From NCBI GenBank assembly GCA_045402695.1, contig JAWPNA010000001.1:1-32870 (forward strand): 32,870 nt of DNA. Direction: 5' to 3'. Under the pieces are notes generated by a model that made no database searches, was not told the origin of the DNA, and saw only the letters and a program-made list of their open reading frames with translations. The stretch comes from JAWPNA01 sp045402695 (lineage in GTDB: Bacteria; Acidobacteriota; Polarisedimenticolia; JACPZX01; DASXTC01). How positions within the stretch are numbered: the first letter of the stretch is position 1; every line of letters begins with the position of its first letter. Below, piece by piece: positions 22,948 through 30,381 of the stretch. The position numbers were made by a program, and so were the translations under genes.

Positions 22948-23829
22948 ATGAGCATCCTGGTGAACGAGAACAGCCGTGTCGTCGTGCAGGGGCTCACCGG
23001 CAAGGAAGGGACCTTCCACGCGCGGGCATGCAAGGCATATCACAACACCCGCGTCGTCGCGGGCGTGACGCCGGGCAAGGCAGGCCAACTGGTGGACGAC
23101 ATTCCCGTCTACAACACGGTGGCCGAGGCGGTGGCCGAGCAGCAGGTGAATGTCTCGCTCATCTTCGTGCCGCCGGCCTTCGCCGCCGACGCGATCCTCG
23201 AGGCGGCGGGCGCCGGCGTCATTCTGGTCGTGTGCATCACCGAGGGGATCCCAACGCTCGACATGATCCGCGTCAAGACAAGCCTGTCGCGGGGGCGCAC
23301 GCGCCTCATCGGCCCCAACTGCCCCGGCATCATCTCGCCCGAGCGGGCGAAGATAGGGATCATGCCCGGCGCCATCCACAGGCGAGGGCCCGTGGGCGTG
23401 GTCTCACGCAGCGGAACGCTCACCTACGAGGGGGTCGATCAGCTCACGCGGCGAGGCATCGGGCAGACCACCTGCATCGGCATCGGCGGCGATCCGATCC
23501 CGGGAACCACCTTCATAGACACGCTGGCGCTCTTCCAGAAAGACCCCGAGACGCGGGCCATCCTGATGATCGGCGAGATCGGCGGCACGGCCGAGGAGGA
23601 GGCCGCCGCGTTCATCAAACGTGAGGTCACCAAGCCGGTGGTGGCGTTCGTGGCGGGGCGCACGGCTCCACCCGGCAAGCGGATGGGCCACGCGGGAGCG
23701 ATCATCGCGGGAGGGCACGGCACGGCGGGCGAGAAGGTCCACGCGCTTCTCGCGGCCGGCATCACGGTGGTCAACAGCCCGGCTGCCCTGGGCGAGACGG
23801 TCGAGCAGGTACTCAAGGAAAGGAGCTGA
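22948..23829 (+). CDS. sucD: Succinyl-CoA ligase alpha subunit
   Basis: 293 residues, starting 13 bases after sucC. The N-terminal Rossmann CoA-binding domain has VVVQGLTGKEGTFHARACKA and GVTPGKAGQLVDDIPVYNTV. Central motifs are RLIGPNCPGIISPE and VSRSGTLTYEGVDQLTRRGI. The phosphorylated active-site His is in KRMGHAGAIIAGGHGTAGEK, about residue 249. All family hallmarks are intact and the length is normal. The stop codon (TGA, 23827-23829) lies within the ribosome site region of ndk (AGGAG at 23821), so translation is probably coupled. Confidence 0.97.
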   Translation: MSILVNENSRVVVQGLTGKEGTFHARACKAYHNTRVVAGVTPGKAGQLVDDIPVYNTVAEAVAEQQVNVSLIFVPPAFAADAILEAAGAGVILVVCITEGIPTLDMIRVKTSLSRGRTRLIGPNCPGIISPERAKIGIMPGAIHRRGPVGVVSRSGTLTYEGVDQLTRRGIGQTTCIGIGGDPIPGTTFIDTLALFQKDPETRAILMIGEIGGTAEEEAAAFIKREVTKPVVAFVAGRTAPPGKRMGHAGAIIAGGHGTAGEKVHALLAAGITVVNSPAALGETVEQVLKERS

Positions 23830-23836
23830 GAAACAC

Positions 23837-24253
23837 ATGCCCCAGCGCACGCTGACCATCATCAAGCCCGACGCCGTGCAGCAGCGCGTCGTGGGTGACG
23901 TCATCAGACAGTTCGAGCAGGGCGGCTTCAGGATCGTCGCGGCCAAGATGCTGCATCTGACCAGAGCGGAGGCCGAAGGGTTCTACGCGGTGCACCGCGG
24001 CAAGCCGTTCTTCGACAGCCTGACGGGGTTCATGTCCTCGGGGCCCTGCATCCCGATGGTGCTGGAAGCCGAAGAGGCCATCGGGCGGCTGCGAAAGCTG
24101 ATGGGAGCCACCGACCCGGCCAAGGCCGAGCCGGGCACGATTCGCCGGACGCTGGCCTCGTCGGTGGAGCGCAACATCGTCCACGGATCCGACTCGCCCG
24201 AGTCGGCGGCCTACGAGATCGGCTACTTCTTCAACGCGCTCGAGCTGGCCTGA
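23837..24253 (+). CDS. ndk: Nucleoside diphosphate kinase
   Basis: 138 residues. The ATG at 23837 is selected by AGGAG just upstream and by homology from MPQRTLTIIKPDAV. The family signature RNIVHGSDSPESAAYEIGYF contains the phosphorylated His116; other conserved parts are FYAVHRGKPFF and FMSSGPCIPMVL. The enzyme equilibrates nucleoside di- and triphosphates. Placement directly after sucCD is common and fits use of ATP or GTP made by the ligase. The TGA stop is followed, in the same frame, by a multicopper oxidase fragment, which marks the boundary between core metabolism and the metal cluster. Confidence 0.97.
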   Translation: MPQRTLTIIKPDAVQQRVVGDVIRQFEQGGFRIVAAKMLHLTRAEAEGFYAVHRGKPFFDSLTGFMSSGPCIPMVLEAEEAIGRLRKLMGATDPAKAEPGTIRRTLASSVERNIVHGSDSPESAAYEIGYFFNALELA

Positions 24254-24292
24254 GAAGGACGACCCGAAGAAGCCCGAAAGCCCGAAGATCGA

Positions 24293-25105
24293 TCGGGATA
24301 CGCGATCTTCCTCAACGAGTGGTTCGTACAGCCCGGCAGCATGACGCCCAACGTCAACATCATGACGGACTTCAACATCTTCACCTTCAGCAGTCGGAGC
24401 TTCCCCGGGACGGAACCCCTCGTGGCCCGCACTGGCGAGCGCGTCCGGATCCGCTTCGGGAACGTCGGACAGGAGTCCCACCCCATTCACCTGCACGGCC
24501 ACACGTTCAAGGTGACTGCCACCGACGGTGGGACGATTCCTCCCTCCGGGCGCTGGCCGGAAACCACGGTCGTCGTCTTTCCGGGTCAGACACGCGATAT
24601 CGAGTTCGTTGCCACGGCGGGAGACTGGGCCCTGCACTGTCACCGGCGGCACCACCCGATGAACGCAATGAGTCACGACATCCCGAACCTGCTGGGTGTC
24701 AAACAACAGGACCTCGAGAGCGGCATCCGTCCCTTGCTGCCGGACTACATGGCCATGGGAGAAAAGGGGATGGACGAGATGACGGAGATGGGCATGGTGG
24801 GACCGCCCAACACTCTCCCCATGATGGCTGGTGACGGGCCGTTCGGTTCGGTTGGGATGGGCGGAATGTTCACGGTCCTCAAAGTCAGGGACGATCTCGA
24901 AGAGGGCGAGGACCCGGGCTGGTACGACAACCCCCCCGGCACAGTCGCCAGTCCCGCGCCTCCGGCGGAGGTGGTGACATCACCGGAATCCCCGCCTTTC
25001 GGCGCCCCCCTCATCTACACGTGCCCCATGCATCCGGAGGTCGCTCAGGACAAGCCCGGCACGTGTCCAAAGTGCGGCATGAAGCTGGAACCGAGGAGGC
25101 AATGA
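24293..25105 (+). pseudogene. Multicopper oxidase C-terminal cupredoxin with heavy-metal-binding domain, N-terminus missing
   Basis: The frame is open from the ndk stop; recognisable sequence begins near 24293 (SGYAIFLNEWFVQPGSMTPN), and the first ATG is at 24341. A complete third cupredoxin domain follows, with copper ligands in ESHPIHLHGHTFKV and in LHCHRRHHPMNAM, where His-Cys-His, His and the axial Met keep multicopper-oxidase spacing. After a Met/Gly-rich linker the protein ends in a second metal module, YTCPMHPEVAQDKPGTCPKC with GMKLEP, the small heavy-metal-binding domain seen on copper ATPases. The first two cupredoxin domains, which supply half of the trinuclear site, are absent, so oxidase activity is unlikely. 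It could still be made from the ATG at 24341 as a copper-binding protein, but there is no signal peptide. Confidence 0.72.
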
Positions 25106-25145
25106 GCGGAACGCTGGTGGGAGCATCGGCGCGGGGGGGGCCCGG

Positions 25146-25769
25146 ATGGGCGCACGGGCGAAGATAGCATGGATTGTCCTGGGGCTCGCCCTCGCAACCG
25201 GCATCGTGGCCATCGAGCTCATGTTGAGGCGTGGCTTGAGCGCGCGGGAGGCACCGAGCTCCGCCGAGGCGTTCATCGCTCGTCGGATGCGTCATCATGC
25301 GGTGCCGCGCGGGGGACGCGAGAAGGCGAACCCCGTCCCCCTGACGCCGGAAGCCATTTCGGAGGTGAGAGAGCATTTCGCCGACCACTGCGCGATCTGT
25401 CATGGGAACGACGGCCGCGGCCGCACCCAGATCGGGCAGAACCTCTATCCGAAAGCGCCCGACATGCAGCTCGAGGCCACGCAGTCGCTGTCCGACGGCG
25501 AGATCTTCTACATCATCAAGAACGGCGTCCGTCTGACGGGGATGCCCGCGTGGGGAGCGGACACGGAGGAAGACGACAGGGAGTCGTGGGCTCTGGTGCA
25601 CTTCATCCGCCATTTGCCGAGGATCACACCGGAAGAGATCGCCGAAATGGAGGAGCTCAATCCGAGGAGCCCGAGGGAGAGCGAAGAGGAACAGCGGATT
25701 CGAAGATTCCTGGAGGGCGACGAGGAGGGTCGGGAACGCCCTCCGCCGCACGAAACGCAACATCACTGA
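25146..25769 (+). CDS. Membrane-anchored c-type cytochrome
   Basis: 207 residues. A single N-terminal hydrophobic helix (about 7-26) acts as an anchor or signal, placing the rest in the periplasm. Heme attachment is CAICH (Cys82, Cys85, His86), and the sixth ligand is probably Met133 in LTGMPAWG, about 47 residues later, a class I mono-heme layout. FYIIKNGVRLTGMPAWG is typical of small cytochromes that partner copper oxidases and alcohol or sulfur oxidisers. The C-terminus is a Glu/Arg-rich tail ending in HETQHH. It follows the oxidase fragment by 40 bases on the same strand, so it may once have been its electron partner. Confidence 0.88.
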   Translation: MGARAKIAWIVLGLALATGIVAIELMLRRGLSAREAPSSAEAFIARRMRHHAVPRGGREKANPVPLTPEAISEVREHFADHCAICHGNDGRGRTQIGQNLYPKAPDMQLEATQSLSDGEIFYIIKNGVRLTGMPAWGADTEEDDRESWALVHFIRHLPRITPEEIAEMEELNPRSPRESEEEQRIRRFLEGDEEGRERPPPHETQHH

Positions 25770-25784
25770 TGGGAGGAAGAAAAG

Positions 25785-26135
25785 ATGCGGAATCCAGCAG
25801 GTATGGTCCTTCTCCTTGTTGGCCTGGCGGTGCCGGTATGGCTCCCCGCACATGAGGGCCATGCCCACAAGCTCATGGGGACGATCACAGCCGTTCACGC
25901 TGAAGCGAATCATCTGGAGATCAAGACCACCGACGGCGACGCTGCGGACTTCGTGGTTGACGACAAGACCAAGTACCTGAAAGGAAAGAAGCCCTCTTCG
26001 CTGCAGGATATCAAGCCGGGTCTGCGCGTTGTCGTCACATTCCACGAGGAGGGCCAGAAGAAGATCGCCACCGAGGTCCGCTTGTCAGACGGACCGGAAC
26101 AGGACCCGGAAGGCCACCCACATTCGCATCCCTGA
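25785..26135 (+). CDS. Small exported His-rich protein (DUF5666-like OB fold)
   Basis: 116 residues with a strong ribosome site (GGGAGGAAGAAAAG). The signal peptide ends near WLPA, leaving a mature start HEGHAHKLMG. The core is a short beta-barrel-like repeat: GTITAVHAEANHLEIKTTDG, then ADFVVDDKTKYLKGKKPSS and GLRVVVTFHEEG, a pattern shared with DUF5666-type and copper-binding periplasmic proteins. The tail is GHPHSHP. The His clusters at both ends of the mature chain could bind copper or zinc. It lies 15 bases after the cytochrome and is probably in the same transcript. The biochemical role is unknown. Confidence 0.75.
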   Translation: MRNPAGMVLLLVGLAVPVWLPAHEGHAHKLMGTITAVHAEANHLEIKTTDGDAADFVVDDKTKYLKGKKPSSLQDIKPGLRVVVTFHEEGQKKIATEVRLSDGPEQDPEGHPHSHP

Positions 26136-26186
26136 GAATCCGAACTCAACCAACCTCGATCCCTGCCAAAGGTAAAGAGGATCTCC

Positions 26187-26450
26187 ATGACGAAGAGATC
26201 CAATGAAGTGTTCGTAGCCGGCTGCCCTTGCTGCGAGGAGGCCGCGCAGACCGTGCGCGACCTCGCCTGCCAGAACTGTGACGTGGAGGTCCTCGACATG
26301 CGCGTCAATGCAAGCGCTCAGGCAAAGGCTCGTCAGTTCGGCATCAAGCGCGTGCCTGCCGTTGTCGTGGACGGCTCGCCAACCGAGCGCCGCCCGGGTG
26401 GCGTGAACGCGGAGGCTTTGCGCCGCCTCGGTGTGGGGAAGGCGGCGTGA
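26187..26450 (+). CDS. Thioredoxin-fold protein with CPCC active site
   Basis: 87 residues. It begins VFVAGCPCCEEAAQTVRDLA, with Cys13, Cys15 and Cys16 at the active-site position, then a second pair Cys28/Cys31 (LACQNCDVEVLDM). The expected cis-Pro is in IKRVPAVVVDGSP. The size and layout match small glutaredoxin or thioredoxin-like proteins found with mercury, copper or arsenic genes. No signal peptide is visible, so it is cytosolic. Its stop codon is shared with the GTG start of the next gene (GTGA, 26447-26450), which strongly suggests translational coupling with the outer-membrane barrel that follows. A role in thiol or metal reduction or delivery is inference. Confidence 0.85.
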   Translation: MTKRSNEVFVAGCPCCEEAAQTVRDLACQNCDVEVLDMRVNASAQAKARQFGIKRVPAVVVDGSPTERRPGGVNAEALRRLGVGKAA

Positions 26451-27418
26451 CGGCGAGCGGCACCTCGCTTCGCGCGACGGTTCTCCTCTCGCTGTTGGTG
26501 GCGCAGATCCTTGCCGGTCCGCCCGCTCGCGCCGCCGGGTGAGCCTGAGGGACTCAACAGCTCCCGGTCGGGAGCTTCGGATTCCACGCGACGCGGCTGA
26601 AGGGCGAGTACTCCTTCGGCGTCACGTATCTGAACCAGCGGCTCAACACGCCGTTTCTAGGGACCGAGGAGGTCGGCAACCCCGACGACCGCCTCAACCG
26701 GCAGCAGACGCTCGTGCTGACGGGGGAGGTCGGCCTGTCGGAACGCCTGTCGATCCAGGGCCTCATCCCCGTCCGCACAGTGGACCTTTCGGGGCGAGCA
26801 GACATCTCCGCGGAAGGGGCCGGGGATCTCGAGGTGACGCTTCGCACGTCGCTGACCCACCCGGAGCGGTCCGGCCGCTTCGCTGCGCTGGCCTACTACG
26901 GCGCCGCGCTGCCGACGGGAAAGGATTCAGACCCCGCGCTTCTCGCGGTGAACGCCCAGTTCTCACGCGGCGTGGCGAGCGGCATCCTTGGAGGCGAGCT
27001 CTCGCTCAAGGTGGCGCGCGACTCCCAGATCTACGGACGAGCCGAGACGCAGATCCCCGTGGGTGAGGACGAGGGGTATCGCTTCGCGGCCACCCGCACG
27101 GCCGCTGCGCTGTTCACCTCTCCCTTCGGGGCCTCGAATGTGAGATGGCTCACCGGCATGGAGTTCCGGTACTCCGGGCGCGACCGGCTGAACGTCGAGG
27201 ATGACGGCCGCGGTGCGCTCGCGGCGCCGAACCGCGGCGGCCACCAGACGCGTCTGCTCGGGGGGTTCCTCTTCGGGCTGACACGGCGGAACAACCTCGG
27301 CGTGCTTGCGAGCTACCTTCTCGACGCCGATCTTGCAGGCGACCAGCTCGTGGCGAGAACGGAGTATGTCGTAGGTTGGCAGGGCACCTTCGGCACGTAT
27401 CGCCATCCCGTAGACTGA
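26447..27418 (+). CDS. Outer-membrane beta-barrel protein with two in-frame UGA codons (candidate selenoprotein)
   Basis: Read from the GTG at 26447 (4-base overlap with the thioredoxin-fold gene), the frame gives a signal peptide (LRATVLLSLLVAQILAGPPA then RAAG) and then TGA (26540), GCC, TGA (26546). The same frame continues for 289 codons as an amphipathic barrel: GTQQLPVGSFGFHATRLKGE, LTGEVGLSERLSIQGLIPVR, RFAALAYYGAALPTGKD, TRLLGGFLFGLTRRNNLGVL. It ends AGDQLVARTEYVVGWQGTFG-TYRHPVD. No other stop occurs. If UGA is read as selenocysteine, the protein has 323 residues with Sec32-Ala-Sec34-Gly at the mature N-terminus, where I recall related metal-associated barrels having Cys-x-Cys. A SECIS-like hairpin follows. 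The alternative is a pseudogene whose downstream part starts at an internal codon such as GTG 26714. Function is unknown. Confidence 0.6.
26559..26576 (+). promoter_or_regulatory. SECIS-like hairpin downstream of the two in-frame UGA codons
   Basis: AGCTCCC (26559-26565) pairs perfectly with GGGAGCT (26570-26576) around a GGTC loop. From the second UGA (26546-26548) to the loop there are 17 bases, and from the first (26540-26542) 23. Both lie within the roughly 16-37 base window known for bacterial SECIS elements, and the loop has the expected G at its start plus GGU. It is part of the coding sequence, as bacterial SECIS elements are. Confidence 0.5.
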
Positions 27419-27452
27419 GGCCCGGCTCGGAGGCGAGCACTCGATTGCGTTT

Positions 27453-27478
27453 GGCCAGGTCGCTGGACAGGCCTGGCC
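27453..27478 (+). terminator. Hairpin after the barrel gene
   Basis: GGCCAGG (27453-27459) pairs with CCTGGCC (27472-27478) around a 12-base loop, 35 bases after the barrel stop codon. There is no T-run, so it may be a processing or attenuating structure and not a strong intrinsic terminator. Its 3' side lies within the proposed promoter spacer of the next operon. Confidence 0.35.
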
Positions 27479-27512
27479 CATGGTGCTATCTTCTCGCATC
27501 TGAGAATGATTC
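27464..27512 (+). promoter_or_regulatory. Promoter and candidate PerR/Fur box of the peroxide-defence operon
   Basis: TGGACA (27464-27469) and TATCTT (27487-27492) are spaced by 17 bases. Just past the expected start lies the inverted repeat GAAT-G-ATTC (27504-27512) inside CTGAGAATGATTCCTGA, which resembles the 7-1-7 boxes of Fur-family repressors. Its place between promoter and ribosome site suits autoregulation by the regulator encoded immediately downstream. Confidence 0.5.
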
Positions 27513-27534
27513 CTGAATAGGAGCCAGAATCACG

Positions 27535-28131
27535 ATGGCGCGCCAGGGGGCCCTACATATTGATGTGCGGCAGGCGCTGGATTCCTTCCCGGGGGCCTGC
27601 CGTGAGAAGGGGCTCAGCGTGACCCACCAGCGATTCGCCGTGTACGAGGCCCTGGTGTCCAGCAGGTCCCATCCTGCTGCTGAGGAGATCTACCAGGCGG
27701 TCAAGGCCAAGTACCCCACCATCTCGCGCGGAACGGTCTACCGCACTCTGGAAACGCTGTGCGACATCGGACTGGTGGCGGACGTCAACCGCGTCCGAGG
27801 AACGGCGCGCTTCGAGGCGGCGCTCCAGCCGCACCATCACCTGATCTGCCTCGGGTGCCGGAAGATCATGGACGTGCACGACACATCGCTGGACCGTCTG
27901 GGGGAGGGGGCGGCGCGCCGGGCCGTGACGGCCCCCCCTGCTGAGGAATTCTCCGGCTTCACGGTGACGGGATATCAGGTGCAACTGGTCGGCTACTGCC
28001 GGCTATGCCGGTCCGCTGGCGGCCGGCCGCAACGCGTCGGAACGGGACGCAAATCCAAGGAGGAGAAGAATGGCCAAGGAACTCAAGGGCACGAAGACAC
28101 ACGCAAACCTGAAGGAAGCTTTCGCAGGTGA
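27535..28131 (+). CDS. perR: Fur-family regulator, PerR-like
   Basis: 198 residues from the ATG at 27535. The winged-helix part has GLSVTHQRFAVYEALVSSRS, HPAAEEIYQAVKAKYPTISR and GTVYRTLETLCDIGLV. The metal and dimerisation domain has ARFEAALQPHHHLICLGCRK, with Cys-x2-Cys, and the partner pair in GYCRLC, a structural zinc site as in PerR and Fur. Linkage to rubrerythrin favours PerR, a metal-dependent peroxide sensor, over iron Fur. After CRLC, where most relatives end, about 35 more residues (ending KPEGSFRR) run on and overlap the first 62 bases of the rubrerythrin gene. This extension looks like read-through past a lost stop and may be irrelevant. Confidence 0.85.
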   Translation: MARQGALHIDVRQALDSFPGACREKGLSVTHQRFAVYEALVSSRSHPAAEEIYQAVKAKYPTISRGTVYRTLETLCDIGLVADVNRVRGTARFEAALQPHHHLICLGCRKIMDVHDTSLDRLGEGAARRAVTAPPAEEFSGFTVTGYQVQLVGYCRLCRSAGGRPQRVGTGRKSKEEKNGQGTQGHEDTRKPEGSFRR

Positions 28132-28495
28132 GTCGCAGGCCAACCGCAGGTACCTCTACTTCGCGAAGCAGGCGGACATCGAAGGGTACCCCGATGTCGC
28201 GGGACTGTTCCGCGACACGGCCGACGGCGAGACCGGGCACGCCCACGGCCACATGGACTTTCTCAAGCAGGTGGGCGACCCGGCCACCGGCGAGCCGTTC
28301 GGCGCCACCGACAAGAACCTGAAGTCGGCCATCGCCGGAGAGACCTACGAGTACACTCAGATGTACCCGGGCATGGCCAAGACCGCCCGCGAGGAAGGGT
28401 TCCCGGAGGTCGCCGACTGGTTCGAGACTCTCGCGCGTGCCGAGAAGTCCCACGCCGGCCGATTTGGCAAGGGCCTCGAGACGCTGGGCAGGTAG
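28070..28495 (+). CDS. Rubrerythrin, diiron domain only
   Basis: 141 residues; the ATG at 28070 is fixed by AAGGAGGAG just upstream. The four-helix ferritin-like fold carries all diiron ligands: Glu21 (GESQANRRY), Glu54 and His57 (ETGHAHGH), Glu91 and Glu94 (AGETYEY), and Glu125 and His128 (RAEKSHAGRF). There is no C-terminal rubredoxin domain (no Cys-x2-Cys), so electrons must come from another protein. Rubrerythrins reduce hydrogen peroxide to water. The next gene encodes a two-cluster Fe-S protein, a plausible electron donor path. It overlaps the end of the PerR-like frame and lies behind that regulator's promoter. Confidence 0.93.
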   Translation: MAKELKGTKTHANLKEAFAGESQANRRYLYFAKQADIEGYPDVAGLFRDTADGETGHAHGHMDFLKQVGDPATGEPFGATDKNLKSAIAGETYEYTQMYPGMAKTAREEGFPEVADWFETLARAEKSHAGRFGKGLETLGR

Positions 28496-28513
28496 CCGCG
28501 CGGAGAGCAGGCG

Positions 28514-29791
28514 GTGGCGGACCCGATCGTCTACGACATCCTTGGCGCAGGCTATCTCGACGAAGCGTCGGTCGAGACGGAGATGCGCCGTGTCTTCGAC
28601 ATCTGCCATGGATGCCGCCGCTGCCTGCCCCTGTGCCCCGCCTTTCCCGATCTGTTCCAGCGAATCGACACCAACCCCACGCAGGAGGTGGAGGGTCTGA
28701 CGTCGAAGGACCTGCGTGTGGTGGTGGACCTCTGCTATCAGTGCAAGCTCTGCTACAACCACTGCCCCTACCACCCGCCGCACCGGTGGAACGTGGACTT
28801 CCCGAGGCTGATGCTGCGCGCGCGGGCGGCGCGGGCGCGCAAGGAAGGAGTGTCGCTTCAGGATCGCATCCTGGGGATGGCGGATGGGATGGGGCGCCTG
28901 GGCTCATTGCTCGCCCCTCTGTCGAACTGGGGCAATCGTTGGAAGCTCAACCGGGTCCTGATGGAATCGGCACTGGGGATTCACCGCGACAGGAACCTCC
29001 CTCTCTACCATCGACGGACCTTCTCCCGCTGGTTCAGAAAGCGCGCGAAGGGACGGCCCGCCGCCGCGGACGTGAGCGGCAAGGTGGCGCTGTTTGCAAC
29101 CTGCTCGGTGGAGTACAACGAGCCCGGCATCGGTCGCGCGGTCGTGGAGGTGCTGGAGCGAAACGGGATCGATGTGTCGCTGCCGGGCCAGCGCTGCTGC
29201 GGGATGCCGTCTCTGGATGGCGGCGATCTCGACGGCGCGCTGAAGGCGGCGCGCGACAACGTGGCCTCTTTGTTGCCGGCGGTGCAAGAAGGGCGCGACA
29301 TCGTGGTGCCTGGGCCGACCTGCTCGTTCACGATCAAGAACGAGTATCCGCACATGCTGGGCACGCCCCAGGCGGAGCAGGTGGCGGCACACACCTTCGA
29401 CGTCAGCGAGTACCTGATGCGGCTGCACAAGCAGGGGAGGCTCGACACGGGCTTCACGCGGCCGGCGGGAAGGGTCGCGTACCATCTGCCGTGTCACCTG
29501 AAGGCGCAGAACATCGGGTACAAGTCGCGGGACTTGATGGCGTTGATCCCGGCCACGCAGGTGGTGATGGCCGACCATTGCTCGGGGGTGGATGGGACGT
29601 GGGGCTTCAAGAAGCAATACTTCGATCTGTCGCTGAAGGTGGCCGCCCCTCTGGTGGCGGCGATCGAGGAGGCGCGGCCCGATGTGACGGCGTCCGATTG
29701 CCCGCTGGCGTGCATGCAGATCGCCAAGTGCCGTGGAGGCGACAAGCCGCTGCACCCGATCCAGGTCATCAGGAGGGCGTATGGTGATTGA
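28514..29791 (+). CDS. Fe-S oxidoreductase (GlpC/HdrD-like, two 4Fe-4S and CCG domains)
   Basis: 425 residues from the GTG at 28514, 18 bases after rubrerythrin. Two ferredoxin-type clusters are near the N-terminus: Cys31/34/37/41 (CHGCRRCLPLCP) and Cys74/77/80/84 (CYQCKLCYNHCP). The C-terminal part has two CCG domains, with GQRCCGMPSLDGG and the later YHLPCHLKAQNIGYKSRDLM and ADHCSGVDGTWGFKK, as in GlpC, LutA and HdrB/D. Such subunits pass electrons between quinones or thiols and a partner. Context (rubrerythrin before, DUF3501 after) suggests it feeds electrons for peroxide reduction. It is not a glycerol-3-phosphate dehydrogenase subunit here, since glpA and glpB are absent. It overlaps the next gene by four bases. 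Confidence 0.9.
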   Translation: MADPIVYDILGAGYLDEASVETEMRRVFDICHGCRRCLPLCPAFPDLFQRIDTNPTQEVEGLTSKDLRVVVDLCYQCKLCYNHCPYHPPHRWNVDFPRLMLRARAARARKEGVSLQDRILGMADGMGRLGSLLAPLSNWGNRWKLNRVLMESALGIHRDRNLPLYHRRTFSRWFRKRAKGRPAAADVSGKVALFATCSVEYNEPGIGRAVVEVLERNGIDVSLPGQRCCGMPSLDGGDLDGALKAARDNVASLLPAVQEGRDIVVPGPTCSFTIKNEYPHMLGTPQAEQVAAHTFDVSEYLMRLHKQGRLDTGFTRPAGRVAYHLPCHLKAQNIGYKSRDLMALIPATQVVMADHCSGVDGTWGFKKQYFDLSLKVAAPLVAAIEEARPDVTASDCPLACMQIAKCRGGDKPLHPIQVIRRAYGD

Positions 29792-30381
29792 GCGCCATGC
29801 GTAAGCTCGGCCTCGATGACATCAAGGATCTTGTCGCCTACGAGAGAGGCAGGGAGGCGTTCCGGCGGCGGATCATCGAGCTGAAGGATCGGCGGCGGGT
29901 GGCTCTGGGGGATCGGATCAGCCTGGTGTTCGAGAACCGCGAGACCGTGCTGTCGCAGATCCAGGAGATGACACGCGCCGAGCGACTGGTGGATCCGGAC
30001 AAGGTCCAGTTCGAGATTGACACGTACAACAACCTCATCCCCGACGAAGGAGATCTATCGGCCACACTGTTCATCGAGATCACCGATGAGGCCGACATCC
30101 GCGGGGAGCTGGACCGCCTCCTCGGCCTGGACCGGGACGACGTGGTCTCCTTCGAGATCGAGGGGCACGGGCGCGCCGGGGGCCGGTTCGAGCAGGGGCA
30201 CAGCAACGAGTCGCGCATCAGCGCGGTGCACTACGTGAGGTTTCCGTTCACGCGGGAGCAGCGCGAGGCGTTCGTCGAGGGCAGGGCCTCGGTGGCTCTC
30301 GTCGTTAATCATCCGAGCTACCGCGCCTCGACCGTCCTGAGCGCGGAGGTCAGGCGGGCTTTGGCGGAGGATTTCGCGTAA
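29788..30381 (+). CDS. DUF3501 family protein
   Basis: 197 residues if started at TTG 29788, which overlaps the previous stop and has AGGAGGG at 29771-29777; ATG 29797 is the alternative but lacks a ribosome site. The sequence has the family pattern: LDDIKDLVAYERGREAFRRR, KDRRRVALGDRISLVFENRE, TYNNLIPDEGDLSATLFIEI and VHYVRFPFTREQREAF. No cofactor motif is visible. The family is usually found next to a rubrerythrin and a GlpC-like Fe-S protein, exactly as here, so a shared function in peroxide reduction is likely, but its biochemistry is not known. Its last 32 bases overlap the convergent hydrolase gene. Confidence 0.88.
   Translation: MSAMRKLGLDDIKDLVAYERGREAFRRRIIELKDRRRVALGDRISLVFENRETVLSQIQEMTRAERLVDPDKVQFEIDTYNNLIPDEGDLSATLFIEITDEADIRGELDRLLGLDRDDVVSFEIEGHGRAGGRFEQGHSNESRISAVHYVRFPFTREQREAFVEGRASVALVVNHPSYRASTVLSAEVRRALAEDFA

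Noticed and set aside
21639..23033. 464-residue minus-strand open frame opposite sucC
   Set aside because: Shadow of a highly conserved housekeeping gene; no motif of its own.
26540..26548. General recoding of UGA as a sense codon in this organism
   Set aside because: sucD, ndk, czcB, czcC and others end at TGA at their normal family lengths, so UGA is a regular stop here. Only context-dependent recoding would explain the barrel gene.
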